A stretch of 64,000 nt of DNA from Cellulomonas sp. KRMCY2 (GTDB lineage Bacteria; Actinomycetota; Actinomycetes; Actinomycetales; Cellulomonadaceae): NCBI RefSeq assembly GCF_000526515.1, contig NZ_JAGF01000001.1:2604001-2668000 (forward strand), read 5' to 3'. Numbering within the stretch: position 1 is the first letter of the stretch; each line of letters starts with the position of its first letter. Shown in pieces: positions 34,933 to 44,702 of the stretch. The notes under the pieces are model-generated. The model was not told the DNA's origin. It did no database searches and worked only from the letters and a program-made list of their open reading frames with translations. The position numbers and the translations under genes were made by a program.

Positions 34933-35861
34933 GCGAGTTCACCGCCGGCCCGGCCGGCTACGGGTCCGGTGGTGTGACAGTCGTGCTGCCCCCGGTCGCC
35001 CCGGCCGCCGCAACCTCGAGCGGGTACCTGTCGCACGCCGCCACGACCGCACAGGTCCAGGGACCCCCCGTCATCGCGCCGACCGGTCTGGCCGAGCTGC
35101 AGGCGCGCTCGATCTCGGCGTGGTTCGGCAGCCATCAGGTGCTCGACCGGGTCTCGTTGACGATGCCCGCCGGGCAGGTCACCGCCCTCATCGGACCGTC
35201 CGGCTGCGGCAAGTCGACGTTCCTGCGCATCCTCAACCGGATGCACGAGCTCGTGCCGTCGGCCGCCATGGCCGGCGAGGTGATGCTCGAGGGGCACGAC
35301 ATCTACGAAGCCTCCCGTCGGGTGACCGAGGCGCGTCGGGACATCGGTATGGTCTTCCAGAAGCCCAACCCGTTCCCTGCGATGAGCATCCGTGAGAACG
35401 TGCTGGCCGGCCTCCGGCTCACCGGGGTCAAGGCGTCGAAGGCGACCAAGGACGACCTGGTCGAGGAGTCGCTGATCAAGGCCGGGCTGTGGCGCGAGGT
35501 CAAGGACCGCCTGAGCGCACCCGGTGGCGGCCTGTCCGGGGGGCAGCAGCAGCGGCTGTGCATCGCGCGGTCGCTGGCGGTGCGGCCGAGGGTGCTCCTC
35601 ATGGACGAGCCCTGCTCGGCCCTGGACCCGACGTCGACGCGGGTCATCGAGGACACCATGGCCGAGCTCATGCACGAGGTGACGATCGTCATCGTCACGC
35701 ACAACATGCAGCAGGCCGCCCGGGTCTCCCAGCGGTGCGCGTTCTTCCTCGCCGAGCAGGGCGCACCCGGAGTGATCGTCGAGCACGGCGAGACCGGCTC
35801 GATGTTCACCGCGCCGCGTGACGAGCGGACCGCCGCCTATGTGGCCGGTCGCTTCGGCTGA
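34929..35861 (+). CDS. pstB: Phosphate ABC transporter ATP-binding protein PstB
   Basis: A 310-residue ABC ATPase that powers PstCA. Walker [10 protein letters not shown] (near 88), the PstB-type [13 protein letters not shown]-loop, signature LSGGQQQR, Walker [13 protein letters not shown] and the switch histidine VTHNMQQA are intact. A 55-residue Ala/Pro-rich N-terminal extension precedes the usual fold. It is separated from pstCAS by 12-13 kb of surface-protein genes, yet its GTG overlaps the DUF916 gene stop, so it is expressed with them. No phoU follows. Confidence 0.94.
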   Translation: MSEFTAGPAGYGSGGVTVVLPPVAPAAATSSGYLSHAATTAQVQGPPVIAPTGLAELQARSISAWFGSHQVLDRVSLTMPAGQVTALIGPSGCGKSTFLRILNRMHELVPSAAMAGEVMLEGHDIYEASRRVTEARRDIGMVFQKPNPFPAMSIRENVLAGLRLTGVKASKATKDDLVEESLIKAGLWREVKDRLSAPGGGLSGGQQQRLCIARSLAVRPRVLLMDEPCSALDPTSTRVIEDTMAELMHEVTIVIVTHNMQQAARVSQRCAFFLAEQGAPGVIVEHGETGSMFTAPRDERTAAYVAGRFG

Positions 35862-35995
35862 CCGGCCGGTGGCGTCGATGCGCTCGGCGTTCACAGCGGT
35901 GTGAGAGCATCCCGCTGACCAGCATCGCCCGGCGACGGTCGCAGCCGCCCGGCGACGCCCGTGGCTGACCCGCTCGAGCAGGAGACCCGCCGCAC

Positions 35996-38900
35996 GTGAG
36001 CAGCGCTGCCGTCACACCGCGCGATCCCTTGCGGGCTGCCGACCGGGCGGCCCCGCCGCGCACGCTGGTCGACATCTTCGCGGCGACCGTCGCCGCGCAC
36101 CCTGATGCGGTCGCCATCGACGACGGCGACGAGGTGCTCACCTATACGGCGCTGGCCGAGGCGGTGCGCATCCGGGCGGACCGCCTGGCTGCGGCCGGCG
36201 TGCAGCGCGGCGACCGGGTGGGCGTGCGCGCCACGTCCGGGACGGTCGGCCTGTACGTGTCGATCCTCGCGGTGCTGCGCGCGGGTGCCGCGTACGTCCC
36301 GGTCGACGCCGACGACCCCGACGAGCGGGCCCGGCACGCGTTCGCCGAGGCCGGCGTCGTGGTCGTCATGGGCGACGGGCTGGACCTGCTGCGCCCCGAC
36401 GGGACGTCACCCGCCGCCACCGACGGCGGCCACGTGGTCGACCCGCCGCATCCGGACGACGACGCGTGGATCATCTTCACCTCCGGCTCCACCGGCAGGC
36501 CCAAGGGTGTCGCAGTCACCCACCGCAGCGCGGCGGCGCTCGTCGACGCCGAGGCCGTCCTCTTCCTCCGGGACGCCCCGATCAGCGCCGGCGACCGCGT
36601 GCTCGCCGGGCTGTCCGTCGCCTTCGACGCGTCCTGCGAGGAGATGTGGCTCGCCTGGCGGCACGGCGCGACCCTCGTCCCCGCGCCCCGAGCGCTCGTT
36701 CGGGCCGGCACGGAGCTGGGTCCCTGGCTCGTCGAGCGCGAGGTCACCGTCGTCTCGACCGTCCCGACCCTGGCGGGGATGTGGCCCGTCGACTCCCTCG
36801 ACGCCGTCCGCCTGCTCATCTTCGGCGGCGAGGCGGTGTCGCCCGAGCTCGCCCAGCGACTGTGGCGTCCGGGCCGTGAGCTCTGGAACACCTACGGCCC
36901 GACCGAGACGACAGTCGTCGCGTGCGCAGCCCTCCTCGAGCCGGACGAGCCCGTCCGGATCGGGCTCCCGCTGGACGGCTGGGACCTCGCCGTCGTCCAC
37001 CCGGACGGCGAGCAGGTGCCCGAGGGCGGGACCGGGGAGCTGGTCATCGGGGGAGTGGGCCTGGCGCGGTATCTCGACGCCGAGCTCGACGCCGTGCGGT
37101 TCGGCCCGATGCCCGGTCTCGGCTGGGGGCGCGCCTATCGCACCGGGGACATGGTCGTCCGGCAGCGCGCGGGCCTGGCCTTCGTCGGCCGGGTCGACGA
37201 CCAGGTGAAGGTCAACGGCCACCGGATCGAGCTCGGCGAGGTCGACGCCGCGCTCCAGGCCCTGCCCGGCGTGGTTGCGGCGGCCGCAGCCGTCCGGCGC
37301 TCGCCGCTCGGGGCCGGCCTGCTGGTCGGCTACCTCGTGCCCGCCGCCGGCGGCCTCGACACGGCGCCGCTGCTCGCCCGGCTCCGCGGCGAGCTGCCGG
37401 GCTCGATGGTCCCGCTGCTCGCCGTCGTCGACGCGATCCCGACCCGCACCTCGGGGAAGGTCGACCGCGACGCCCTGCCCTGGCCACTGGCCGGTGACGG
37501 CGGATCGCGTCCCGGCCCGACCCTCCAGGGCACGGCCGCCTGGGTCGGGCAGCAGTGGGCCGCGGTCATCGGTGTCCACCCGACCGACGACGACGACGAC
37601 TTCTTCGCCCGCGGCGGGAGCTCACTGACAGCCGCGCAGCTGGTGTCCGCACTCCGCACGCGTTACCCGGAGGTCACGGTCGCGGAGGTCTACGACCACC
37701 CTGCGGTCGGTGACCTCGCGGCGCACCTGCACACCCGCTGGCCGGATGGCTCCGACGACGTCCCGACCGGCGCCGGCGAGGTCCCGGCCCGGCCGGTACC
37801 CGTCGGCAGCCAGGTCGCGCAGCTCCTTGCCCTGGTCCCGCTGCGCGGCCTGGTCGCACTCCGCTGGCTCACCGCGCTCGCCGCGATCAACGCCCTGCTC
37901 GACACCGTCTGGCAGGTGCCGTGGGCGGTGCCGGTCACGTGGTGGTGGGTGCTCGCTGGCTGGGTGCTCACGGTGAGTCCGCTGGGTCGGATGGGCGTGA
38001 CGGCGCTCGGCGCGCGACTCCTGCTGGCCGGGGTCGGCCCCGGGACCTACCCGCGCGGTGGCTCGGTCCACCTCCGGCTGTGGGCCGCGGAGCGGCTGGC
38101 CGAGGGGTTCGGTGCCGTGACACCTGCGACCGCACCGTGGGTGGGCCTCTACGCGCGTGCCCTGGGCGTGACGATGGGCCGGGACGTCGACCTGCACACC
38201 GTGCCGCCGGTCACCGGCATGCTCACCCTCGGCCGGGGGTGTGCGGTCGAGCCCGAGGTCGTCCTGTCCGGGCACTGGGTCGACGGAGACGTCGTGCACC
38301 TCGGCCGGATCACGATCGGCGCTCGCGCCACCGTCGGGGCGCGCAGCGTCCTGTACCCGGGGGCCCACGTCGGGCAGGGCACGGACATCGCCGCCGGGTC
38401 GGCCGTGCACGGAGCGACCGGCGACGGCGAGTACTGGGCCGGGTCACCGGCGAACCGGGTGCACGAGGCCCGCCACCCCTGGCCGACCGACCGGCCGGCG
38501 CAGTCGGCGGCCTCGGGCTGGTGGGTGGTCGGCTACGGGGTGGCCGGCACGGTCATCGCTGCTCTGCCCACGCTCGCCGTCGGGGGCGCGCTGCTCCTGG
38601 TGGGCTCGGCGATCCGCCGGACGACGACGGTGGCGGGCGCGGTCGCGCCGGCGCTCGCGGCGGGGCTCGTTGCGACGGTCGTCGCGTTCGCCGTCTACGC
38701 CGGGCTGGTGGTCCTGTGCGTTCGCGTCCTCGGTCGAGGGCTGACGGAGGGCTACCACCCGGTGCGGTCGCGCGCCGGCCTGCAGGCCTGGTCGGTCGAG
38801 CGCCTGATGGACGCCGCTCGCACGTCACTGTTCCCGCTGTACTCGTCAGTGGTCACCTCGACCTGGCTGCGGCTGCTCGGTGCCGACGTGGGCCACGGGA

Positions 38901-39916
38901 CGGAGATCTCCACGGTGATCGGGCTGCCGACGATGATGCGGCTGAAGAACGGTGCTTTCCTGGCCGACGACACGATGGTCGCGCCCTACGAGCTCGGCGG
39001 CGGCTGGGTCCGCGTCGCGTCCGCCAAGGTCGGGCGTCGGGCGTTCGTCGGCAACTCCGGGATGACGGCTCCCGGCCGGACCGTGCCCAAGAACGGCCTT
39101 GTCGCCGTGCTCTCAGCCACCCCGAAGCGAACCCACTCCGGGTCCAGCTACCTCGGGAGCCCGCCGGTGCTCCTGCCGCGCGCGGCCACCCTGGACGACC
39201 CCGGACGCACCTACGACCCGCCGGCACGGCTCCGCTGGGCGCGCGGGATGGTCGAGCTGTGCCGGGTCGTCCCGGTCATGGCCGCCGGCGCGCTCGCGCT
39301 GGGGACCCTGCTCACGCTCCAGGCCGTGGTGCTCGCCGGCGGCTGGGGATGGGCCGCTGCTACGGGTGGCGTCGTGCTCCTTGCCGCGGGGGTCGTCGCA
39401 GCAGCACTCACCGTCGTGGCGAAGTGGCTGCTGGTGGGCCGGTTCCGGACGGGTGACCACCCGCTGTGGAGCGTGGCGGTCTGGCGCGGCGAGCTCGCGG
39501 ACACGTTCACCGAGGTGGTCGCGGCGCCGTTCCTCGCCGATGCGGTGACGGGTACTCTCGCGCTGGTGTGGTGGCTGCGAGGGATGGGTGCGCGGATCGG
39601 TCGGGGTGTGTGGTGCCAGTCCTACTGGCTGCCCGAGGCCGACCTCGTCCGGCTGGGTGACGGTGCCACCGTCGGTCCCGGATGTGTCGTGCAGACCCAC
39701 CTGTTCCACGACCGTGTGATGAGCCTCGACACCGTGACCCTCGACGACGGCGCGACGCTCGGCCCGCACAGCGTGATCCTGCCGGCCGCACGGCTGGGCG
39801 TGGGGACGACTGTCGGCCCGGCGTCACTGGTGCTGCGGGGCGAGCGGGTTCCCGCGGGGTCTCGGTGGGTCGGCAACCCGATCGCTCCCTGGCACCCGGA
39901 CGAGGTCCCGGCGTGA
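35996..39916 (+). CDS. Pls/PosA-family membrane non-ribosomal peptide synthetase
   Basis: A 1306-residue protein with the epsilon-poly-lysine-synthetase layout. The adenylation domain (about 20-500) has TSGSTGRPKGV, YGPTETT and the TSGKVDRDALPW lysine; a carrier domain (about 515-585) has GGSSLTAAQL with the phosphopantetheine serine near 541. The remaining 700 residues hold about six membrane helices and three left-handed beta-helix/acetyltransferase-like tandem regions instead of condensation and thioesterase domains. Such enzymes link one amino acid into short homopolymers and export them. GTG 35996 follows GCAGGAGACC. Substrate cannot be read here. The PPTase at 41301-42140 is a likely activator. 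Confidence 0.88.
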   Translation: MSSAAVTPRDPLRAADRAAPPRTLVDIFAATVAAHPDAVAIDDGDEVLTYTALAEAVRIRADRLAAAGVQRGDRVGVRATSGTVGLYVSILAVLRAGAAYVPVDADDPDERARHAFAEAGVVVVMGDGLDLLRPDGTSPAATDGGHVVDPPHPDDDAWIIFTSGSTGRPKGVAVTHRSAAALVDAEAVLFLRDAPISAGDRVLAGLSVAFDASCEEMWLAWRHGATLVPAPRALVRAGTELGPWLVEREVTVVSTVPTLAGMWPVDSLDAVRLLIFGGEAVSPELAQRLWRPGRELWNTYGPTETTVVACAALLEPDEPVRIGLPLDGWDLAVVHPDGEQVPEGGTGELVIGGVGLARYLDAELDAVRFGPMPGLGWGRAYRTGDMVVRQRAGLAFVGRVDDQVKVNGHRIELGEVDAALQALPGVVAAAAAVRRSPLGAGLLVGYLVPAAGGLDTAPLLARLRGELPGSMVPLLAVVDAIPTRTSGKVDRDALPWPLAGDGGSRPGPTLQGTAAWVGQQWAAVIGVHPTDDDDDFFARGGSSLTAAQLVSALRTRYPEVTVAEVYDHPAVGDLAAHLHTRWPDGSDDVPTGAGEVPARPVPVGSQVAQLLALVPLRGLVALRWLTALAAINALLDTVWQVPWAVPVTWWWVLAGWVLTVSPLGRMGVTALGARLLLAGVGPGTYPRGGSVHLRLWAAERLAEGFGAVTPATAPWVGLYARALGVTMGRDVDLHTVPPVTGMLTLGRGCAVEPEVVLSGHWVDGDVVHLGRITIGARATVGARSVLYPGAHVGQGTDIAAGSAVHGATGDGEYWAGSPANRVHEARHPWPTDRPAQSAASGWWVVGYGVAGTVIAALPTLAVGGALLLVGSAIRRTTTVAGAVAPALAAGLVATVVAFAVYAGLVVLCVRVLGRGLTEGYHPVRSRAGLQAWSVERLMDAARTSLFPLYSSVVTSTWLRLLGADVGHGTEISTVIGLPTMMRLKNGAFLADDTMVAPYELGGGWVRVASAKVGRRAFVGNSGMTAPGRTVPKNGLVAVLSATPKRTHSGSSYLGSPPVLLPRAATLDDPGRTYDPPARLRWARGMVELCRVVPVMAAGALALGTLLTLQAVVLAGGWGWAAATGGVVLLAAGVVAAALTVVAKWLLVGRFRTGDHPLWSVAVWRGELADTFTEVVAAPFLADAVTGTLALVWWLRGMGARIGRGVWCQSYWLPEADLVRLGDGATVGPGCVVQTHLFHDRVMSLDTVTLDDGATLGPHSVILPAARLGVGTTVGPASLVLRGERVPAGSRWVGNPIAPWHPDEVPA

Positions 39917-41271
39917 AGGCGCGGAGCGACGAGGGCTCGCGCGACCCGTACGGGGCCTGGCGTGGGACCACCTCCGTCCACGTCGAGCACTACGACCTCG
40001 ACCTGACCTACCGGGTCCACGCCAACCGGCTCAGGGGTACTGCGACGCTGCACATCCTGACCTGCGAGACGGTCGACGAGATCTGCCTCGACCTCGTGGG
40101 TCTGGCGGTCGCGAAGGTGACGGTCACCGGTGCCACCCTCGCCAGGTACGTGCACCGCGCCGGGCGACTGGTCCTGCGCCTCGCGGAGGAGGTCCCCGCA
40201 TCGACCCCTCTGACGGTCGTCGTCCGCTACGGCGGCAACCCGACCCCGGTCGCCACCCCGTGGGGACTGGTGGGTTGGGAGGAGCTTGCCGACGGCGTCG
40301 TCGTCGCGAGTCAGCCCACCGGCGCCCCGACCTGGTTCCCGTGCAACGACCGCCCGGCGGACAAGGCCACCTACCGGACCAGCCTGACGGTGGACAACCC
40401 GTACCGGGTCGTCGCGCACGGCGTGCTGGTCAGCACCCGGGTGCGGGCCGGCACGACCACCTGGGTCCATGAGGAACGGCACCCGACGTCGTCCTACCTT
40501 GCGACGGTCCAGATCGGGCAGTACGACGAGATCGCCCTGACGACCGACCCGGTTCCCCAGCGGGCTGTGGTGCCCGCGGCGCTCACGCAGGTGGCGCGCG
40601 AGCGGCTCGCGCGCCACGGAGAGCTCATGGCTCTGTTCACCGGGCTCTTCGGGCCGTACCCCTTCGACACCTACACCCTGGTCGTCACGGCGGACGAGCT
40701 CGAGATCCCGCTCGAGGCGCAGGGGTTGTCGATCTTCGGGGCGAACCACCTGGTGTCCCTGGACGGTGACGAGCGCCTCATCCCGCACGAGCTGGCCCAC
40801 CAGTGGTTCGGCAACTCGGTCTCGGTGGCGAGCTGGCAGCACATCTGGCTCAGCGAGGGCTTCGCGTGCTACGCCGAGTGGCTCTGGTCGGAGGCCGCCG
40901 GCGGACCGAGCGCCGAGGCGATGGCGCGCCAGTGGCACGGTCGCCTGACGGTGCTCCCGCAGAACCTCGTGCTGGCGGATCCGGGGCTCGCCAACATCTT
41001 CGACGACCGCGTCTACAAGCGCGGGGCGCTGACGCTGCACGCGCTGCGTGGCGCCCTCGGCGACGAGGTGTTCTTCGGTCTCGTCCGTGCGTGGACCGCG
41101 CGGTACGCGGACGGATCGGTCTCGACCGCCGACTTCCGCTCCCATGCCGCCGAGCACGCGGCCGCTGCCGGGGGTCATCGGCTCGCCGGCACCGTCGCAG
41201 CCCTGCTCGCCACCTGGCTCGACGGACCACAGCTGCCGAAGCTCGCACAGCCCTCGCAGCGCCGACCGTGA
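39913..41271 (+). CDS. Short M1-family metallopeptidase
   Basis: A 452-residue zinc aminopeptidase-like protein, about half of full PepN length. It has the N-terminal saddle domain, an EIPLEAQGLSIFG segment in place of the GAMEN motif, and the full zinc site HELAH (near 293) followed by WLSEGFACYAEW. The C-terminal superhelical domain of large M1 enzymes is missing, as in other short actinobacterial members. GTG 39913 overlaps the NRPS stop as GTGA, so it may act on the same peptide or simply share the transcript. No signal peptide was seen. Confidence 0.85.
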   Translation: MKARSDEGSRDPYGAWRGTTSVHVEHYDLDLTYRVHANRLRGTATLHILTCETVDEICLDLVGLAVAKVTVTGATLARYVHRAGRLVLRLAEEVPASTPLTVVVRYGGNPTPVATPWGLVGWEELADGVVVASQPTGAPTWFPCNDRPADKATYRTSLTVDNPYRVVAHGVLVSTRVRAGTTTWVHEERHPTSSYLATVQIGQYDEIALTTDPVPQRAVVPAALTQVARERLARHGELMALFTGLFGPYPFDTYTLVVTADELEIPLEAQGLSIFGANHLVSLDGDERLIPHELAHQWFGNSVSVASWQHIWLSEGFACYAEWLWSEAAGGPSAEAMARQWHGRLTVLPQNLVLADPGLANIFDDRVYKRGALTLHALRGALGDEVFFGLVRAWTARYADGSVSTADFRSHAAEHAAAAGGHRLAGTVAALLATWLDGPQLPKLAQPSQRRP

Positions 41272-41300
41272 ACGGATGGTGGTCCAGGCGGTTCGGCCGG

Positions 41301-42140
41301 TCAGCGGTCCACGAGGCCAGCGAGGCCTGACGCGCCGTCGTGCACCTGCACGTCCAGCCGCGGTCGCCCGGCCCGCGTGCCGAGCCCTCGCTGCCCTGAG
41401 CCGTCCCAGGCCACGGCAACGGCCCCCGAGACTCCCGGACCGAGCCCGAGGGTCGCGACGACGAGGCGGGTGTCCCCGAGCACCCCGAGCACGGCGTGGC
41501 GGTCGCCGGGCCCGCCGGCCGGACCGCCGAGCTCGAGCCGACCCGGATCGGTCCGCAACCCGGTCCCGAGCGCCTTGAGCGCCGCCTCCTTGCGCACCCA
41601 GGCGCGGGCCAGCGCTGCCGTCCGACCGCCCGGTCGGAGCCGGCGGTAGGCAGCGAGCTCGCCACGCGAGAGGGCGACGTCGGCGAAGGGCCCGGCGGCC
41701 ACGGCGGCGTGGGACTCGACGTCGACCCCCACCGGCCCCGCGCCCGTGACCGCGACCGCGATCAGGGGACCGGCCCTCGTGACGCTCACGTGCGGCGGCG
41801 ACGGTTCGAGGTCACCGCGCGGCGACGGGACGAGGTCACCGCGTGGCGACGCGTCGAGGTCGCCGGGCCGAGCGACCTCGATCCGCCCGTGCGGGCCGCC
41901 GCAGACAGGGCATCGGACCCGCAGGAGCACGGCTTGCGCCGGGCAGCCGAGGCGTTCGCCCAGGACCTCGCGCAGCAACGCCCGTGCCAGGACGAATCGC
42001 GCCGCCTGCTCGGCCGGCAGGCTCGCGGCACGGGCCCGCTCAGCAGGGTCGAGAAGGGCGAGCAACGGACCGGGGTCGGATCGGAGTGGCTCGGCCACCC
42101 ACACGTCGACCCTCGCCCGACGGACCCCGTCTCGGCTCAC
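41301..42140 (-). CDS. Sfp-type 4'-phosphopantetheinyl transferase
   Basis: A 279-residue PPTase. It has the Sfp/HetI magnesium motif VGVDVES and the later WVRKEAALKALGTG motif, with FVLARALLREVLGERL in the N-terminal half. It attaches phosphopantetheine from CoA to carrier-protein serines, and the Pls/PosA synthetase two genes away is the evident client. I choose GTG 42140 because GGAAGGA lies seven to eight bases upstream; the frame is open further. A 12-residue-unit insertion of repeated RGDL/SPRGDL sequence lies mid-protein. Convergent with the peptidase gene. Confidence 0.85.
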   Translation of the reverse strand: MSRDGVRRARVDVWVAEPLRSDPGPLLALLDPAERARAASLPAEQAARFVLARALLREVLGERLGCPAQAVLLRVRCPVCGGPHGRIEVARPGDLDASPRGDLVPSPRGDLEPSPPHVSVTRAGPLIAVAVTGAGPVGVDVESHAAVAAGPFADVALSRGELAAYRRLRPGGRTAALARAWVRKEAALKALGTGLRTDPGRLELGGPAGGPGDRHAVLGVLGDTRLVVATLGLGPGVSGAVAVAWDGSGQRGLGTRAGRPRLDVQVHDGASGLAGLVDR

Positions 42141-42213
42141 GGGCCCATCCTTCCAGGGCGGGCGCGATCCCCCGGGCGGACGCGACATCCCGGGGCGGCC
42201 GCGACGGGAAGGC

Positions 42214-42459
42214 TCAGGCAGCCGTCGACGGCCCGACGCGGTCGGTCCTCGGTTCCGGGTGCAGTGCCGAGTGACGGAGGCGTCCCGGTCGGCACTGGTC
42301 CGGGCCCGACTCGACGTAGTAGTCGAACCGGGGGATCTGGTCCGGGTGCTGGTCCATGTCGACCACCTCGATGGCCAGGACCTCACCCTCGGTGTGCGGT
42401 TCGCTCGACGCGAGGGTCTGACCTGCGAGCGGACCGTCGATGAAGTGGTACTCGGGCAC
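42214..42459 (-). CDS. Small protein of unknown function
   Basis: An 81-residue acidic cytosolic protein starting at GTG 42459, supported by AGGAGG seven bases upstream. It begins VPEYHFIDGPLAGQTL and has a EVLAIEVVDMDQHPD stretch and a basic tail. I do not recognise a family. It is divergent from the CYTH-CHAD gene, with about 160 bases between. Confidence 0.6.
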   Translation of the reverse strand: MPEYHFIDGPLAGQTLASSEPHTEGEVLAIEVVDMDQHPDQIPRFDYYVESGPDQCRPGRLRHSALHPEPRTDRVGPSTAA

Positions 42460-42622
42460 TGGGGCCTCCTGGGGGTGTGGCGGCACATGCTCGTGGGGGT
42501 ACGGGTCTGCTGGGGGTACGGGTGCAGGGTAGGCAACGCGTCTGAACGGCCGGCGTCCAGCACGTGACCAGGACACCGCACACGCACCACGGCGGTTCAT
42601 ACGACCTCGATACCCTGCGACC

Positions 42623-44194
42623 GTGTCCCCTTCCGACCTGCCCGGCGCAGGCTCGGGCTCCCGGCTCACGACGTACCGGGAGCTCGAGCGCAAGGTGCGT
42701 GTGCCCGAGGTGCTCGCGCTCCCGCAGCTGGCAGGCGTCGCGCCCGGGGTGGTCGACGTCGTCGCGGGCGACGAGATCACGATGGTCGCGGCCTACCACG
42801 ACACCCCCGACCTCCGCCTCATCCGCTGGGGGGCGACGCTCCGCCGCCGGGAGGGCGGCCCCGACGAGGGCTGGCACCTGAAGCTCCCGGTGGCGAGCGA
42901 CGGGGTCCTGGTGCGGGACGAGCTCACCTTGCCGCTCGAGGCCGGCGAGACGGGTCGGGTGCCGGCCGAGATCGAGGACGTCGTGCGTGCCCTGGTCAGG
43001 GCGGAGCCGCTGGTCCACGTCGTGACCGTCCGCACCCGCCGGACGCCCTACGCCCTGCTCGACGACGCCGGGACCGAGGTCGCCGAGCTGGTCGACGACC
43101 GGGTGGAGACCGTCGAGGGCGGGGTCGTCGTCCACCGCTTCCGGGAGCTCGAGGTCGAGGCGCGACGCGAGCCGAGCGAGCACGTCATGGCCGTGCTCGA
43201 CGCCGTCGTGACGGTGCTCGTCGCGCACGGCGGCACGCCGACGACCCGGAGCAAGGCAGCGGAGGCCTTCGGGCCACGCGGGGGCGGTGCACCCGACGTC
43301 GTCGTCCCGCCCTGGCCCGGGGTCGACGACCCGGCGAGCGAGACGATCCGCGGCGTCCTGGCGACGAGCGTCCGCGCCCTCCTCCTGGCCGACGTCGGAG
43401 TCCGGCGGGACCTGCCGGACTCCGTCCACCAGATGCGGGTCGCCGCACGGACCCTGCGGAGCGCGCTGCGCACCTTCGCGCCGTTGGTCGACGCCGAGTG
43501 GTCGGCGGGACTGCGCGCGGACCTGCGACGGGTCGCTGACGCCTTGGCGACCATCCGCGACACCGAGGTGCACCTCGCCCGCCTCGAGACGGACGCCGCC
43601 CTCCTGCCGCCCGAGGACCGGGCGCGCGCGGTCGAGGTCGTCGGTGGGTGGCTGCGCGAGCGTCTCGAGGGTTCCCGGGCCGCCGCGCTCAGCGAGCTCC
43701 GCAGCGAGCGACATCTGCGTCTGCTGACCGGTCTCGTCGACGCCGCTCGAGATCCGCACGTCACCGGTGCCGCGGACGAACCTGCCGGCGTGGTCCTGCC
43801 CCCGCTCGTCAGGGCCGCGTCACGCAGGCTGACCGCGTTCGTCGACCGGCTCGAGCCGGACAGCCCGGCAGCCCAGTGGCACCGGGCGCGCATCCTGGCC
43901 AAGCGCGCGCGCTACGCCGCCGACGCCGTCGCACCGATCCTCGGCACCCGCGCCCGACGGTGGGGGGAGGGCCTCGCCCGCGTGACCGACGTGCTCGGGG
44001 ACCTCCACGACGCCTCCGTGGCCCAGCAGATGATGCGCGAGCTCGCCTCCCGTCGCCAGATCGACGGCCTCACGGGCTACGCGCTCGGCCTGCTCGACGG
44101 GATCGAGGCCGACCGCGCGGAAGGGGACAAGGAGACCTTCGACCGGCTCTGGCCACAGGTGCGCAGGACGCTCTCCCGACGCCTCGTGCACTGA
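42623..44194 (+). CDS. CYTH-CHAD domain protein (triphosphate/polyphosphate-related)
   Basis: A 523-residue cytosolic protein. The N-terminal CYTH domain (about 15-215) has the EXEXK-type motif ELERK and paired acidic/basic strands used to bind triphosphate with metal. The CHAD domain (about 235-520) carries the conserved histidine helix VHQMRVAARTLRSALRTF and several Arg/Lys-rich helices that bind polyphosphate in studied proteins. A role in inorganic triphosphate or polyphosphate metabolism is expected, which fits a window rich in phosphate-uptake genes. GTG 42623. Confidence 0.88.
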   Translation: MSPSDLPGAGSGSRLTTYRELERKVRVPEVLALPQLAGVAPGVVDVVAGDEITMVAAYHDTPDLRLIRWGATLRRREGGPDEGWHLKLPVASDGVLVRDELTLPLEAGETGRVPAEIEDVVRALVRAEPLVHVVTVRTRRTPYALLDDAGTEVAELVDDRVETVEGGVVVHRFRELEVEARREPSEHVMAVLDAVVTVLVAHGGTPTTRSKAAEAFGPRGGGAPDVVVPPWPGVDDPASETIRGVLATSVRALLLADVGVRRDLPDSVHQMRVAARTLRSALRTFAPLVDAEWSAGLRADLRRVADALATIRDTEVHLARLETDAALLPPEDRARAVEVVGGWLRERLEGSRAAALSELRSERHLRLLTGLVDAARDPHVTGAADEPAGVVLPPLVRAASRRLTAFVDRLEPDSPAAQWHRARILAKRARYAADAVAPILGTRARRWGEGLARVTDVLGDLHDASVAQQMMRELASRRQIDGLTGYALGLLDGIEADRAEGDKETFDRLWPQVRRTLSRRLVH

Positions 44195-44409
44195 GCCGCA
44201 CCGAGCCGCACGGGGTCGCACCGGGCGGCTTCCTGTGATGTCGCCATGACGTCGTCCGTTTCGTGGACGGCGGCGCTGTCGGGGTCCTAGCGTGGTCACC
44301 ACTCCACGAGTGCGGGCGAGGCGCCGACCTCGGCACACGAGGGCCGGCTCAGCGGTGCCGGTGCACGATCGGGGAGCCGCCGTGCGATCGCGCCGAGGGG
44401 ATGAGGCCT
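44195..44409. other. Intergenic region, no gene seen
   Basis: These 215 bases have no convincing ORF. A TAGCGT hexamer near 44288 could be part of a promoter for the small protein gene, but no good -35 partner is clear. Confidence 0.3.
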
Positions 44410-44652
44410 GTGAGGCAGGAAGACGAGCTCAAGCAGATCGCCTCGGTCAGCGACCGCCTCGCGGTGCGGCATCCTGACCTCGACCGTCGGACGATCGAGG
44501 CTGCGGTCCAGGAGGCCCACGGGGTCTACGCCGGCAGCCGGGTCCGCGACTTCGTGCCGCTCCTGGTCGAGCGCGACGCGCGTGACCTCCTGGCCGGCCG
44601 GGGCCGAACGCCCTCGGGCCTCGCGCTAGCCGCCCGCGCCCGGCCTCGGTGA
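44410..44652 (+). CDS. Small three-helix protein (DUF3562-like)
   Basis: An 80-residue protein from GTG 44410; GAGGGG lies nine bases upstream, which decides against ATG 44401. Predicted helices LKQIASVSDRLAVRH, RRTIEAAVQEAHGVYAG and DFVPLLVERDARDLLAG match the small three-helix-bundle dimerisation proteins common in actinobacteria. Function unknown. It lies 50 bases before the ParA-like gene and may share its transcript. Confidence 0.6.
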   Translation: MRQEDELKQIASVSDRLAVRHPDLDRRTIEAAVQEAHGVYAGSRVRDFVPLLVERDARDLLAGRGRTPSGLALAARARPR

Positions 44653-44702
44653 GGCGCGTCGCGCCGATACACTCGGCGGGACCCACGGCACGGGGGAGAC
44701 AC

